Source of the DNA: Dastarcus helophoroides | Lineage: Eukaryota; Arthropoda; Insecta; Coleoptera; Bothrideridae | DNA length: 64,000 nucleotides | Direction of reading: 5' to 3' | NCBI GenBank assembly: GCA_028583605.1 | Contig: CM053330.1 | Location: 26,739,233-26,803,232, forward strand | Shown: positions 23,197-35,410 of the stretch, piece by piece | Layout: each line of letters begins with the position of its first letter | How positions within the stretch are numbered: position 1 is the first letter of the stretch | Notes under the pieces: generated by a model | What the model was told of the DNA's origin: nothing | Seen by the model: only the letters and a program-made list of their open reading frames with translations | Databases searched by the model: none | Program-made: the position numbers and the translations under genes

Positions 23197-25900
23197 CAGG
23201 GGCGAATCCAGAAAAAAAATTTCGGGGGGGTCTGAATTTCGATTTTGAAATAAACATTTTACAATGCATAATACATTAATCGTATATTACACGGTATTAC
23301 TTTTTGCATATATGTGCTGAATTACAGATAACCTTATTCAATGAATATTACTTAAAAAATTTGTTTTGAAATGAAGATTTAAAAATAAAAAAATGTATTG
23401 TGTTCATTCATCAATTACAGTTTTACAGAAAGATATCCATTTTTCTTTTTTTTTGCCATAATATCTACGATTTGACAAGTAGTGACTTTAGTGTCCCTAT
23501 GAATATTTAGTAGCGCCAATCCATTCAGTCGGTCTTCTCCAGTCTTGTTGCGCAGGTAAGTCTTGAGTCTTCGTAGAGAACGATCGTTCGCCAGAAGCTA
23601 CTGTAACAGGAAGTGTTGCACCGATTTGAAGGAATCTGTTAATGTGTTTGTAGAATCGTATGTCACAAACGTCCAGAGCTTCGAAGAAGGTTTTTGGTCG
23701 TTCCTTCGTAGAAATGTTTGTGCAGAACCTAATGTGAAGAAGAAATAATTGGTTAATTTTTATGTAACTTCATTTTTCAATTTAATAAGAATGAAATTAC
23801 CTTTTCCACATATTCATATGGGATTCTAACTCTTGTGTAGTCTCAGTAACTTCGTTCGGCCATTCTTTTTCGAAAACAAGGACAGTTTTTTTCAATTCTT
23901 CCTCATTAAGTTCCACACATCGTGATGGGATTATATTTTGTATCCTTGGCAGCAGTTGTCGGTGCTCCAAAAAACTAGACTCAAGCTTTTCTAAATACTT
24001 GTCCAAAAATGGGATAAAAGTTGAACGTCGATAATACTCTTCAGCATGTCCACCATAGTTATCCTTATTATTTTGACGCCCAACTCGTCTAGGAACAGTT
24101 AGCTTTGTACCAATCGATTCTGCAATGTAGGTTGCTGATTTAAAAATTTCCGCATATTCTTCATCAGCTCTGGCACGGATGTTCTTTATTTCTTCATAAA
24201 CATCGTTTGCGTAACTAACGCATTGACCCAAGTCAATGTCTTCCTTTTGTAATTGCAAGCTCAAATTTTTCGTCAAGCTGAAGATTGGGACCAGCACTGT
24301 CAAAGCAATGATGAATTGAGGCCTTCGAATAGAGGCGAGTAAGTCACTTGGCTGTACACCATCAGATTTCATTCCGAGCTCTTCCATTTCTTCTAGCGCC
24401 AAACATATAAATTCCAAAACATCGTTGAACAAACCAGGTGTTCGATCCAACGCATTTCACAGAATTTTAAAAGACGGGTCTGCTTAGCACCTGAGTTTGA
24501 GGCTAGGATATGTTTTTTAACAGGTTTCCAGCTTTATTAGATTGACGGAAGAAATTAACAACTGTCTTGACTGTTCCTATACAGTTCCGAATCGTTGAAA
24601 TGTCGCAAGCGTGGGTGATGCTTAGATTTAGATTGTGATTTGCGCAATGAAGGTAAAGCGCGTCCTCACATATTCACCGTAGCAGCACACCCTTTAAATT
24701 TTTCAGCCATCGTTCGAGCTCCATCATATCCTTTAAAGTAGACAACAGTATGCTATTTTTTACACTCCATTGATTCATATTATGATATCTGTTAATTAAG
24801 TTAATTTTATTTTATTTCAGTAAATTATGTTCATTTTAGTTAATAAATAATATTACGTGTTAATTTACCTTGCCTTTTCATGAAATGAATTTCCTCTCCG
24901 AGATTTTTCAACGTTGTTAGTAGTGTATTTGCAAGGTCCGCGCCTGTAAACTCCGTTACAGGGACGAAACATAGAAAATCTTCTCGAATGATGTGTTTTC
25001 CTGTTGTATTCTGAACATATCGTATTCCAATTGAGAATTGTTCTATTCCACTTATATCTGTTGTTTCATCCGCAATCACTGTTAAGCACTTAATCTTATT
25101 AACGCGTTTTACAATGTCTTTTGTAATAATTTCTCCTCCAGCAACAATTATTTCGTTTTGAATTTTATAACTCAAATATGTTGCATTAGTAGGAGATGTA
25201 TTCAGATGTTTTTGCAGAACGACATCACCACTTTCTACGGCAAAACGAAGAAGAGCTCTGAAATTTCCATCGTTATTTTCTGGCATTTCCATGGGTAACG
25301 GGCCATCATCCCGATGACCTCGGAGGGCAATTCCCTGTCTGCAGCAAAATAAGACAGCACGAATGATTGGAACCAGCTTCTGACGATTTTCTATTTGCAA
25401 CCGCTTACGACTCTGGTCGATTTCAGTTATGACGTCATTTTTCTCTTTTTCGTAGATCAATTTAAAGTTTTGCGCATCTTGAAAAGCATTCAAATGGTAT
25501 TCCTTGGCCTGATGATCTTTAAATTTATCCAAAGCTTTCCTCCAATCTTTAAAACCAGTTCTCACTAATAAGTTCGAATTCACATATTTTCCCTTTCCAA
25601 CGTGCATCTGCGTAAATAAAACGCAGATTCTACAATACGCTGCATCTTCTACAGCTAAGTATGCGAGCCAAGGAAATTTCTCTAGCTACGATAGCTGGAA
25701 TTTTAAATTCTTCTTATGCAATTCCGTTGCTGAAAACACAAAAGATTCATCTGGGATTCATACGTTCACTAGAAGTTCGTACATTTCCGAATTGTCCAGT
25801 TTTCTTCCGCAGAACCGTTGAACGTCGTTAATTCGTTCTTGCAATTTCTGCGACTCCTACAAGTAAAAATTCCAGTTATTTCGAAATTCGAACACATTCA
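23197..25900 (-). mobile_element. hAT-superfamily transposon remnant
   Basis: CAGGGGCGAATCCAG at 23197 is a typical hAT terminus. A transposase pseudogene follows on the - strand. The opposite terminus and the 8-bp target duplication were not found near 25900, so the 5' end is missing or diverged. Confidence 0.75.
23797..25870 (-). pseudogene. hAT transposase (DUF4371 type), fragmented
   Basis: From high to low coordinates: a TTF-type zinc-finger segment with AAYCRICVLF (about 25620-25660) after a stop-containing stretch; then a long open frame (24840-25607) with DWRKALDKFKDHQAKEYHL, CCRQGIALRGHRDDG, and the catalytic-region CLTVIADETTDISGIEQFSI, typical of DUF4371 hAT proteins (the '52 kDa repressor of the inhibitor of protein kinase'-like group). 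About 390 bp (24451-24839) are scrambled by stops. A second open frame (23797-24450) carries the region before the hAT dimerisation domain (RPQFIIALTVLVPIFSLTKN-LSLQLQ). The final dimerisation motif is missing. It is inactive. Confidence 0.83.
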
Positions 25901-25959
25901 AATTTTAACTTTAAGGTTATGTTACGTTTCATTACAAATATTCACTTAGTTATTCAAGG

Positions 25960-27060
25960 TCGTTGTAAAAATCATTTTCCATTTATTTTTGTGTTTTAAT
26001 TAAAAATTTTAGAAAAAAAGTTTTAGAAAAAACCTAAATTTCCAGCATGTTAAAACTTTAAAAATTTTTCAAAATTTTGACTTTAATCTTAAATTTTCAA
26101 TATTTTTTTGGAAGTCTAAGTCGTCATTAAGTAACTACAGCCAAAATGGCAAAAACAATAACACATAGTTTTTGGAAAAACAAACTCTAAACGTTACAAA
26201 TTTAAATTAAAAATTTTAAGAAGTCAACATTTAAGATAGAACTCGACTCTGAAATCTATTTAAAATACTTCCTAAAGATTTTAACTTTTTTCTAAAGTGT
26301 TAAGCATCTTGAATAGGGAATCTTTTCGAATATTTTGCGATTTTCCCAAAATACTGTTGCTTGATAATTTTACTTTCTTTAAAAAAACTATCTAAATTTC
26401 ATGGGAAAAGATCAGAAGAAGTAAATATTGAACGAACAAGAAATACATACTTTCTTATGGAGCTTTGGACCATAATTTTGTTAGTTAGAAGCTGTCATTC
26501 GTTATATGCGGAGTTCGTTATATCTGAAGTTAATTGTATTAAAAAAAATTCGATTGCAATCCTGCAACTTTGACTTTTTTTTGAAGTTTGAATTTTTCAG
26601 CAAAAAATCGAAATGCTATCAAGATATCGAGTTCAAACTTAAAATATAAAATTTTTAAAGTCGAAAATTTGGGACTGTATTATTTTCAAATTTTTTCAAA
26701 ACGTTTCTTTTCTCAGCATTTTTAGTTAAAACTATGTTTGAAAAATTTAAACTTGAAAATATGAATTATTTTTTTTTGTACCAATTTCCTAAACTTTTAA
26801 CCTCGAACCCTCCCTGAATCTTAAATTTGTAATTTTTAATTTCTTTGTTTAAAATTTCAGTGTACAAACTCGAAATTTATACTTTTTTTTCTAGAACTTT
26901 TTACTTCGTTTCTTAAAATATAAATTCCAAAGTTTTGACTGTTCTCGAAGTATCGTATTTAAACCAAAAATTTGAACCTTTCTTTAAATTTTGCGTTAAG
27001 ACGCAATGATTTTAAGAATTGTAAATTCCTGTTTACATTTTAAACCTGAAAGTTCGAGCA
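25960..27060. repeat. Degenerate low-complexity tract
   Basis: Mixed A-rich and T-rich words such as TTTTAACTTTTTTCTAAAG and AAATTTTTAAAGTCGAAA. The frame at 26361-26573 is not coding. Confidence 0.6.
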
Positions 27061-28140
27061 CATTTTTGTTATAAATATCGAAGTGGTCATAACATAAATC
27101 TTGTCACGAATCTCCTACGTCTCAAGTGTGATGTGGTCAACCTCTAGGTGTTCGCGTACATCACTTTGAGAAACATTCCTCTAGAAAATTTAAAGGTTTT
27201 CAGTCTTCCAAGATTTCCAAGGTTCTTAGAGTAGATGAATGAAGCTTTCTTTTAATATCTTCTGAGACAATTTTAGCCTCGTTACAGATTTCTTGACTTA
27301 AGCTCATAACTAGTCGATGAAAATTCAAACCCTCAACAGCTGAAGTCTCGAGAATATGATTAAAATAAATTAATAAGTTTGTCTAAACCGTCCCAAATTT
27401 TCTCCTAATGTATTCGCAACTTCGCGATATGGTTTCGTAATGTGTTCCAAAAGTAGGGCACTACACAAAGCTAATTTCGTTTTCAAACTTCCTGGAGAAC
27501 TTTCAACAACTTCATTTATACCTAATTAGTTTACCTCTCATATAAAATTACATAAGTGTTGATGGGTAAACTTTTTTTGACGTTTGTATTTTTCAAACGA
27601 AGCTCATTTGTCCAACTTTTCCATTTTATTCCAAACGGGAAATAAAAGTTTGTATTATGGTGACGTAGAAGAGTATTTATAGATGATTGTACGGTTCAGT
27701 TTCTTTTACCTTTACAAAGAACGTTTGACTACCATTTAAAACATTACGTTTTGGGGTTTATAAAGAACCTGGTGAAATCGTAGAATATGAATAAGTTATT
27801 TTTATTGCGATATATCATAAAATATTCGTCAGCGTGGAGGCGGAACTCAAACACGATAGTTCTAAAAGGGAGCATCTCTAAGGTTTCCACATTTGTCCGT
27901 GTCCGAATGGAAATATAAAAATTCATGGAAGGTCACTTCTTTGCGCTAGTTGTATTCCTATGAATTCAGATGAGATATGTTTCTTATCTTAAGAGGAAAT
28001 AGCTACCAGCCAGACTTATAAATATGTAAAGCCAATAAGTTTAAGAAAGTGTTCTTTACGTATTCTTTGAAGATTATTATTTTTTTTTTAGAAATTCAAC
28101 CCTCTTAAGAAAGCTTTAACAAGCAAAAACGCAAAATATA
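27061..28140. other. Intron sequence, unassigned
   Basis: Base composition is more balanced than in the flanking tracts. The only structure seen is an imperfect hairpin at about 27118-27172 (CAAGTGTGATGT against ACATCACTTTG). No gene was found. Confidence 0.45.
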
Positions 28141-29000
28141 AAACTGGCAGTAAATAACCTAACACATGAATTATTTTTTTCAACCTTCGACTTTTACCTT
28201 AACATTTTGACTTTTTTTGTAGGCATTTTAAATGCTTTAAGTAAAATTTTAAGCTTGAGTAAATTTTATGAAAAAGTCGATTATTTCACGTTACTGGGGC
28301 AATTTCGCGATTAAATATGAAATTTTTTTGTGGTTAGTAACTTTTTTATTTCATTTTTAGTGTTTTCAAAATTCTTTCTAGACTTTAAATCCTTAATTTT
28401 TTTGGTGTCGAGTTTTATTTCAAAGTCTCGGTTTTATTTATCTCAATTTTTGAACAATTTTAAGGATTGTTTGAAGTTGAAATAGAAAAAAGTAAAATTT
28501 GCCAGTTTATAGTTTTGAAAAATCTTTTCAGAAGTTTGTCAGTAGTTTCTTTTATTGAAACGTTATTTAATATTAAATAATAAAAGTTTGAAGTCAAAAT
28601 TAGAAGTTTGGTTTTTTCTTGGATGTAATAAATGGATATAATCTAAAATAATTACTTAATTTTTTGTTAACATTTCAATTTAAAATTATAGTGTTGACTT
28701 TCTATAAAAGTTTCAGTTTTTATTTTTCAAAATTTTTACTTTAATTTCTCCATTATGAAAATTGACAAAACTCCGACTCTAATCTGGAAATTTTGACTTT
28801 GTTTTCGAAATTTCGAGCTTAACTGGAGAATTCAATTTTTTGAAAACTTTCAACTTTAAACTTTTGGTATTAGATTTTCTTTTCGAAATTTCAAGATTGC
28901 TTTTAATTAATGTGTTTTTCCAAACTTACACTTTTTTTTCGAAATTAAAACTTTTGGTTTCTATTTTTTCTAATACTTTCTTGAAATCACTCAAAGTGTA
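28141..29000. repeat. Degenerate T-rich low-complexity tract
   Basis: TTTTCGAAATTTCGAGC and related words. No coding signal. Confidence 0.6.
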
Positions 29001-29011
29001 GTATAATCAAG

Positions 29012-29160
29012 AATGTGTGATCGGCGACCCGTAATCGAACCCAGGACTATCACGTTACAAGCAGACTTCTTAACCACAGAGTTACCACCGCCACTACTGT
29101 CAATTCTACTTATCCACTTCACGTATCCTACTCTCGGTGCCTCCTACAACTCGCAAAAGT
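29012..29160 (-). repeat. tRNA-derived SINE-like repeat, copy 1
   Basis: The - strand contains a tRNA-like segment (29020-29093): an A-box-like TAACTCTGTGGTTAAGAAG and a B-box-like GGGTTCGATTAC, spaced as in a tRNA. About 60 bp before it (in - orientation) also match copy 2 at 31116-31252 (for example GTAGAATTGA.AGTAGTGG). The acceptor arms do not pair well, so it is not a functional tRNA. Confidence 0.65.
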
Positions 29161-31115
29161 GTATTTGTCTGTCTGTTTGTCCGCTTCAGTGTTGCCAGAT
29201 TTTGCCAAATTTCTCGATGTTCATTTGGTATGTAAATGAATGCAAAACTTGGCCAATGACGACATGACGATGGCGTCATCTAACGATGAGGGTTGAAACT
29301 TAATGTTTGCAGGTAGGATTCTATTAAAGGAAGTCTGCCAGTTTGACCGAGTCATAACGCGCTAGGGCACCACCACGGATTATAAAATAAGGATGTTGCA
29401 TGATCGTCAAAAAGGTGTCAAAAAAGCGTCTAGAGGGTAGGTGTGACGGAATTCTGCTACCAGTAAGGAACGAAGTAAATAAATATGTCGATAAATATCA
29501 AAACTTGCTAATTTGATTTAATGTTAATATTATTTCTTAGTGTGTTCATTCATATTTTTTACGAAAAAAAAGGAGAAATTTAAAAATGTTCTGGTAGGTC
29601 TTTTGGAGCCTTTTAACAGAATAGCCGAGCTGCAATTGTTATTATGATATCTTGCGCCGTTGACTGATCAACGTTTGTGCGCCCATGCATACCATTGATA
29701 AATGATTTTCAACGGAAGAGATCAAAGAAATAGTCGGAGACACTCCACTTTCTAAAAGCAGTTCTGTCAAATTTTTATACATGGCCAATATAGGGCGTGC
29801 ACTATCCTTATTTTTTAATCCGTTGTCACAAAATAAATAACAACCAGAAGCTTAACTCTCATCACGTGACCATTTGAGTCCAGTTACCTTCAAGTCCATC
29901 TACGTCGAAACTGGCATTGCAGTAGAGATGAGGTCAGAGATTTTGACAGAATCGAATACGGTTGTAGACCCAGCGCTGTGAATCCTTTTCTCTATGATTG
30001 AAGTATCATATTTTGCTGTCCTAATTTTATTGCAGGATTTACGTCCTTAAAGTAATTCCAACAATTCCTCAAATATTATCAAAATATTATCAGTACTTCC
30101 ATGTAAAAAAGCAGTTTATATCAATTCGAGATCACGGGCTGTCGGCATCGTCCACAAAGAGATAAGGGAAGAGTTAACCTTCTGGTTGTTACTTATTTTG
30201 TGCCGTGGGTACGACTCCCTCTCTTGTCGGAATTTCTGCGGTGATAGTTGCCAGACCTCTCACATTATACGAGTTTTTTTCGTATTTTGGTAAATCCGTA
30301 TTTGCAAAGAAATCTCCGGTATTTTAAAGAGTGCAACGGTAAAATAAATTTTATATAAAAAATATAAAGACCCTTTTTGTGCCACTAATTTTATTGAAAG
30401 ACAAAATTCTACTCTTAACTAATCCTAGGTAAAGTATTACTAAACCCATTTTTCATATCCTAATCTCTCGCAAACCGAGTGCTTTGTACTTTTCTGATTT
30501 TGATAGCTTTCGCTTACGGAGAAAATATGGAACTGACAAATAGCAGTGTTAAATATATATCCAATCCACATGTACCTATACATTGCGCCCATAAATTAAT
30601 GCATAATTTTCAGAAAAAAGCAAACATTGTTTTATAAAAATCTCTTGAACCCATTGATTTTGTTTTGTTCTTTTGTCATATTTTTCGTGTATTCAACTTT
30701 ATATAAGGTGTTTTTAAAATTTTATTATTTGAAATGGAACTTCCAGAATAATTTTGTATATTTGAATAGAGCTTTTCTTTTCAAATTTCAAATTTTCAAA
30801 TTTCTAGATATTGATAAATAACCCCTTAGTCAAAGGAAAATGCTGCAATTTCCACAACCGATTTCATTAATAAGAAACACACATTTGATCGGCAGCACCA
30901 TCTAGAGAGAGACACGAATTAGAACATTAAAACAAATAAGTTGATCCGTCAACTCATAAAATTCAGAAAACTCTCCTTAATTTTGGACAGTTTTTTTGGT
31001 ATATTCTAATTATTCATTTAAATCCGCAGACGGGTAATATGTAGTAATACATAAAGATAAGTGCTATGCTGTCAGGTGGATACCCAATCCCACTTCTAAA
31101 ATTGTAGCATAATTA
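29161..31115. other. Intron sequence, unassigned
   Basis: About 2 kb without a gene that I recognise. Part of it (29600-30250) has balanced composition and may derive from a decayed transposase on the - strand, but stops in every frame prevent assignment. Confidence 0.4.
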
Positions 31116-31252
31116 AAAATGCGTTATGGGCTGTCGGGAATCGAACCCGGGATCTTTACGTTACAGGCAGACTCCTTAACCACAGAGCCACCGCCACCAC
31201 TACTTTCAATTCTACCTATTAACCCCACATAACCTACTATCCGTACCTCCTA
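31116..31252 (-). repeat. tRNA-derived SINE-like repeat, copy 2
   Basis: The - strand reads GTGGCTCTGTGGTTAAGGAG (A-box-like) and CCCGGGTTCGATTCCCG (a complete T arm with B box). It is better preserved than copy 1 and shares the same upstream segment. Confidence 0.68.
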
Positions 31253-31299
31253 CAAAAGCTATGTTCAGTTAAAATATATTCACGATTTTCTAGATAATT

Positions 31300-33110
31300 C
31301 AGATGTAAGCGCTAAAACACCATATTTTTATTCCGAAATTCCGATTTTAAATCCGAAATTTGGATATTAAGTAATATTGCTTTTTTTGAAATTTTGAGTT
31401 ATACTGCAAAGATTGACATATTTCTCAAAATCTCGAGTTTTTTTTAATATAAATTATTTCATATTTTCCGCATGTCACAAAATTTCGACATTACTTTAAA
31501 TTGTCGCCTTTTTCCTTGTATTTAGAGTTTAAAACCCAACATTCTAAAATTTATTTTTGTTTCATAATTTAAAGGTCATACTTTCGCATACTTTAAGTTT
31601 TTTTTCTATTAATCTTGAGAAGATTATTTCTTAAATAAAATAGTAGTATATTTTTTTGGAATCTTTGACTTTTGGCTTAATATTCTGGCAGCGCTTTCAT
31701 TGTAATTATTTTTTTAAGACAAATGTGGCACTTCGTTGAATTGAGTGCGGCTCCTATTGGAAATTTATTATTCTTTTTTTTTGGGAACTTTTTTTATAGC
31801 TCTTGTTAAAAGTTTACATTGAAAATAAAAAAAATGCTACGAAAGTACTAAATTAAATTTATTTATGGTTTCAAAAGTTTCGAGTTTAAACATCGAGTTA
31901 AAATAATTTAAGATTAGGATAAAACAGAACTTGGTTAATCTCTGTTTTATTTCAATGATTTTTTATTTCTATATATGGGAGTTTAAATCATAATTTTAAT
32001 ATACTTTTGTCGTGTTTTTTATTGTTTTATTTTATTTTTCCTTTTGTATTAATACGAAAAAAAAAATATGAAAAATTCTAACTAGGTTAAAATTTGTGGA
32101 AACATTTTTCTAGGAAATTTAAATTTTTGTCAAGAGAAGTAAAAATTTAAAGTTACCCTCGGAAATATATATAAAAAAACGAAATTTTGAAATTAAAAAT
32201 GTTCTTGAAAATTTTGAGACAAATGATAAGGATAAGGACCTACATTTTTAGACACAACAATTTAGATTTTAAAGCGAATATTTTTTTAAAAATCGTGTAA
32301 TCTGAAAACTGAAATTTGGAGAAAATTCAAATTTAGAAAAAAAATAACAACTTATAAGAATAAAACATCCCAAAATTTGGAGATAAATATCTTAATTAAA
32401 AAAACTATCTTTGTAACAAGAAATTATTTTCGAAGTTCTAAGGAAAAATTTTGGTTATTGAAATCAAAATTTCGGAAAGACATCTAAATTCAATTTTGAA
32501 AAAAAGATAAAATTTCGAGAAAAAAATCTAAATTTATAAAAGAGAAACATATTAAAAAAATTATTCTAATTTTTTTGTAAATTTTGATTTTTTTTTAAAT
32601 TTCGACGTTTTACAATTTATTGTTATTATTTTGGGCTTTCCATTTTTATTATTTTTCAAATTTTAATGTTAATGTTGAAATTTTGAAATAATACCTCTTA
32701 ATCTAAAGACATTTCTAAGAAGTCGCAAATCTTAACTATTGAAAGGACTCGAATTACAAAATTTGAAATTTCGATTTTCCGTTTTAAAATGTTTAGCACT
32801 TTATCGCTTGCGAATTTCGTGTTACAACTCAGTTTTTTTAATAAATTACTAGTTTTTTCTCAAAGTCATTTTTCTTCAAATTTTATATTAAAACTTAAAA
32901 TTTTTGAAAAAAAAATCGATCTGTTCTTAGCTTTTTTCTGGAAAATTGACCTTTTTTGCTAAAATTTTATATTGAAAGGCAAAATTTTTACTTGTTCCCA
33001 AAATCTCGAATTTAAAATCAAAATTTCGGCCATTTTATGAAAATTATGGTCTTAAATCACAATTTTGGGCAAAAGTCAATAGTTTAATTTTAAAACTGAA
33101 GTTTTGATAG
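31300..33110. repeat. Degenerate low-complexity tract
   Basis: 1.8 kb of A- and T-rich words with switches in orientation (T-rich before about 32050, A-rich to about 32560, T-rich after). No coding signal. Confidence 0.6.
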
Positions 33111-33328
33111 ACGGGGGGTCAACCAGAGGGACTCATAATGCTTAAATATTAATGAAAAATGTTCGCTTTCTTAGGAACTAAAACTAATTGAACGTGATTA
33201 TTTTATCTACTGGGAGTTCTTTAGCCTCTTTTCGACATATCTTACTTTAAAAATATCCGCAATGATTTGAGCCAATTGAAAATTATTTTGAGGACATCGA
33301 CGTCCGTTAAAAAGACTGAAATTATGTA

Positions 33329-34057
33329 AACTTCATTAAGAACGGTGCAACGGACTGGTCCTTGGTTATCTTCAAAATTGAAATATAAATCTTGTCCCCT
33401 GAAACCAAGAAAGAATAAAAAATACAACAAAGGTTGCTCTAACGCGTTTCGATAGCAGAGCTATCATCTTCAGGGAGATACTTCACCTAATCCTAAAATT
33501 AACCCTTATATACTAAGAATATTCACTTCGTGCATGATCGACCGGATCCGAACGCACATGTGCATCCAATTATACACGTCGTAATGTCATAATTCCTTAC
33601 CTATCAACCTTAAGTATTTTTAACAGAAATGAATGGACTAAAGGCCTAGCGCAACTATTCATAAGGTTGTCTCCAGCCTTAAGGATGGCTAATTTTTCAC
33701 ATGCATTCAACATAGAATTCTAATTATCTCTAATAATATTAAACTGTTAAGAGCAGTAAATAAGAATTCTATGTTAAATGCATGTGAAAGCTTAGCCATT
33801 CATAAGGCTGGAGACAACCTTATGAATGGTTGCGCTGGGCCTTTAGGCCATTCTTTTCTGTAAAAAATAGTTAAGGTTAATAGATAAGGAATTGTGAGAC
33901 TCCGACGAGATACGCATAGATGTGATCTATTATGCACGCAGTAAATATTCTTGGTAAATAATATAAGGGTCATTTTTAGGTGTTAGGTGTTAGTATCTCT
34001 GTCTTAAATCTTTTTTGGTTTCAAGGAACAAAATTTGTATTTTAACTTCATTAGGAA
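33329..34057 (-). mobile_element. Hammerhead-type insertion, family d copy 2
   Basis: Flanked by AACTTCATTA-A/G-GAA (33329-33342 and 34044-34057), a 14-bp target duplication with one mismatch. Inside are two inverted arms (about 33395-33727 and 33760-34030) sharing blocks such as GGCTGGAGACAACCTTATGA and AATTCCTTAYCTAT. A hammerhead-like core lies on the - strand at 33441-33473: CTGAAGA, T, GATAGC-TCT-GCTATC, GAAA, CGCG, TT. Relative to copy 1 (2705-2719) one stem II pair changed from C-G to T-A, a compensatory change. No open frame of interest. Confidence 0.7.
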
Positions 34058-34563
34058 GTACATAAGTACATATCTTGAGCCACAGTGGCTCTTGCAAATT
34101 GTAGGAGAGATTCATTTATGTTAATTTTAAGACAGAATTTCTAGCTTAGGTTTTTTCTTTCCTCCACTGGCTACTATATTCCACCTTTGGACAAAAAAGA
34201 AATGTTTTCATGTCACCCACAAAAACTTATCGCAATTTTTAACTTCAGTTAGAGAGTTCAAGCATGCTTATAAAATTCTCTGATTTTCCAAATCTAAAAA
34301 ATATCGTTAGAACTGCGTAGAATATAAGTAGCAAAATTCGAGATTCTTACAAATATTGTTATACATGCTATAAATCGTATTTTACCAAGAAATTCTTATT
34401 TGAAATATAATTGAAAGCTGTGGATGTGTAGCATTATTAAACCAATGTACAATACGGAAAAGGTTCTCAATATAAAGATTTTATTATATCGACGATATTT
34501 CTTTCTAGTGAAATGCTGTAGGAAAAGCAACAGTTTTTAAAATAATATTTGCATCATATTATT
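34058..34563. other. Intron sequence, unassigned
   Basis: No gene, repeat partner or strong structure seen. Confidence 0.5.
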
Positions 34564-35027
34564 AAGACTTCTTCGAGTACAGGATATATTTCTTCCGGAA
34601 TTGGACCGTCTCAAAGAACTACTAAAAGTGTTCGACGTTTCGCCCACCATCGTAGGGGGCTTCCTCAGGAACAAAGAAACAATAAATGAAAAATGAAATA
34701 CAAGGAAATATACAAAAATGAAAAATGAAAAAGGGCCAATTTCAAAACATCAGAGCATGGTAACTCAGTAACCATACCAGAGGCGAAACTCTTCTGAAAT
34801 GAAAATTTGGTACAAAGGATAAAAAAGTTTAGACAGAAGAGCCCGGTAACTCAGTATGTCCAGCATACCAAAAGCGAAACTTTTTTGAAGAGTTTCGCCT
34901 CTACGCCCCCTACGGTGGGCGAAGCGTCGAACACTTTTAGTAGTTCTTTGACACGTTCCATTCCCCAAAGAAGTATATCCTGTACTGACTCTGGCCGTGG
35001 AAGCCTTCGTTATCAAGACTTCCTCGA
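34564..35027 (-). mobile_element. Hammerhead-type insertion, family b
   Basis: Flanked by AAGACTTC-T/C-TCGA (34564-34576 and 35015-35027), a 13-bp target duplication with one mismatch. The segment 34577-34665 returns inverted at 34893-34985 (for example AAAGAACTACTAAAAGTGTT). After the second arm come about 28 unique bases. Between the arms two short direct repeats occur (GGTAACTCAGTA at 34758 and 34848, with GCGAAACT following). The - strand of the first arm holds a complete hammerhead core. Confidence 0.8.
34629..34673 (-). ncRNA. Hammerhead ribozyme motif, family b
   Basis: On the - strand: TGTTC (stem I), CTGAGGA (fits CUGANGA), stem II from AGCCC to GGGC, GAAA, CG flanked by A and U (palindromic ACGT, stem III), C (cleavage nucleotide 17), GAACA (stem I, pairs fully with TGTTC). 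All conserved core positions are present. Stem III is too short to fold within one molecule, as in the minimal type I hammerheads of Penelope-like elements. The inverted copy at 34896-34933 (+) has lost the core (GAAG for GAAA). Confidence 0.75.
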
Positions 35028-35410
35028 TTCATTAATATAATCCCCGTAGACAGAAAGAAATGTTCGTGAACGTTTCAAAATAGGAACATAACCTACAGGG
35101 TTGAAACTTTAAAAATAAAACTGAACCAATATATTTTCGACAAAATCCCCCAAACAGATCGATTTTTGTTTCAAGTTTATCTTCTTTTAGGACGGTTTGT
35201 GTATTTTCTCCCTGCATGGGGATGAGAACTGACTCTTAACTTTTTTGCTTTTCAAATTAAATAGTAACCCTTCATTGAAAACACATATTCAAGAGGATTA
35301 CAACAGAGTCTGCTTTTGAAATAATAAAAATCAAAAATAAGAAAACAAAAATTAAAAATATGTTACGCTTTACCTGTTAGAGAATTCAATACATTTGTAA
35401 CACTTTTATG
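35028..35410. other. Intron sequence, unassigned
   Basis: No supportable feature. Confidence 0.5.

Noticed and set aside
29600..30250. Possible hAT transposase fragment on the - strand
   Set aside because: Stops in all frames and no motif that I can name with confidence.
31126..31196. Functional tRNA gene
   Set aside because: Good T arm and boxes, but the acceptor stem does not pair well and a diverged copy with the same upstream segment exists, so it is a SINE-like repeat.
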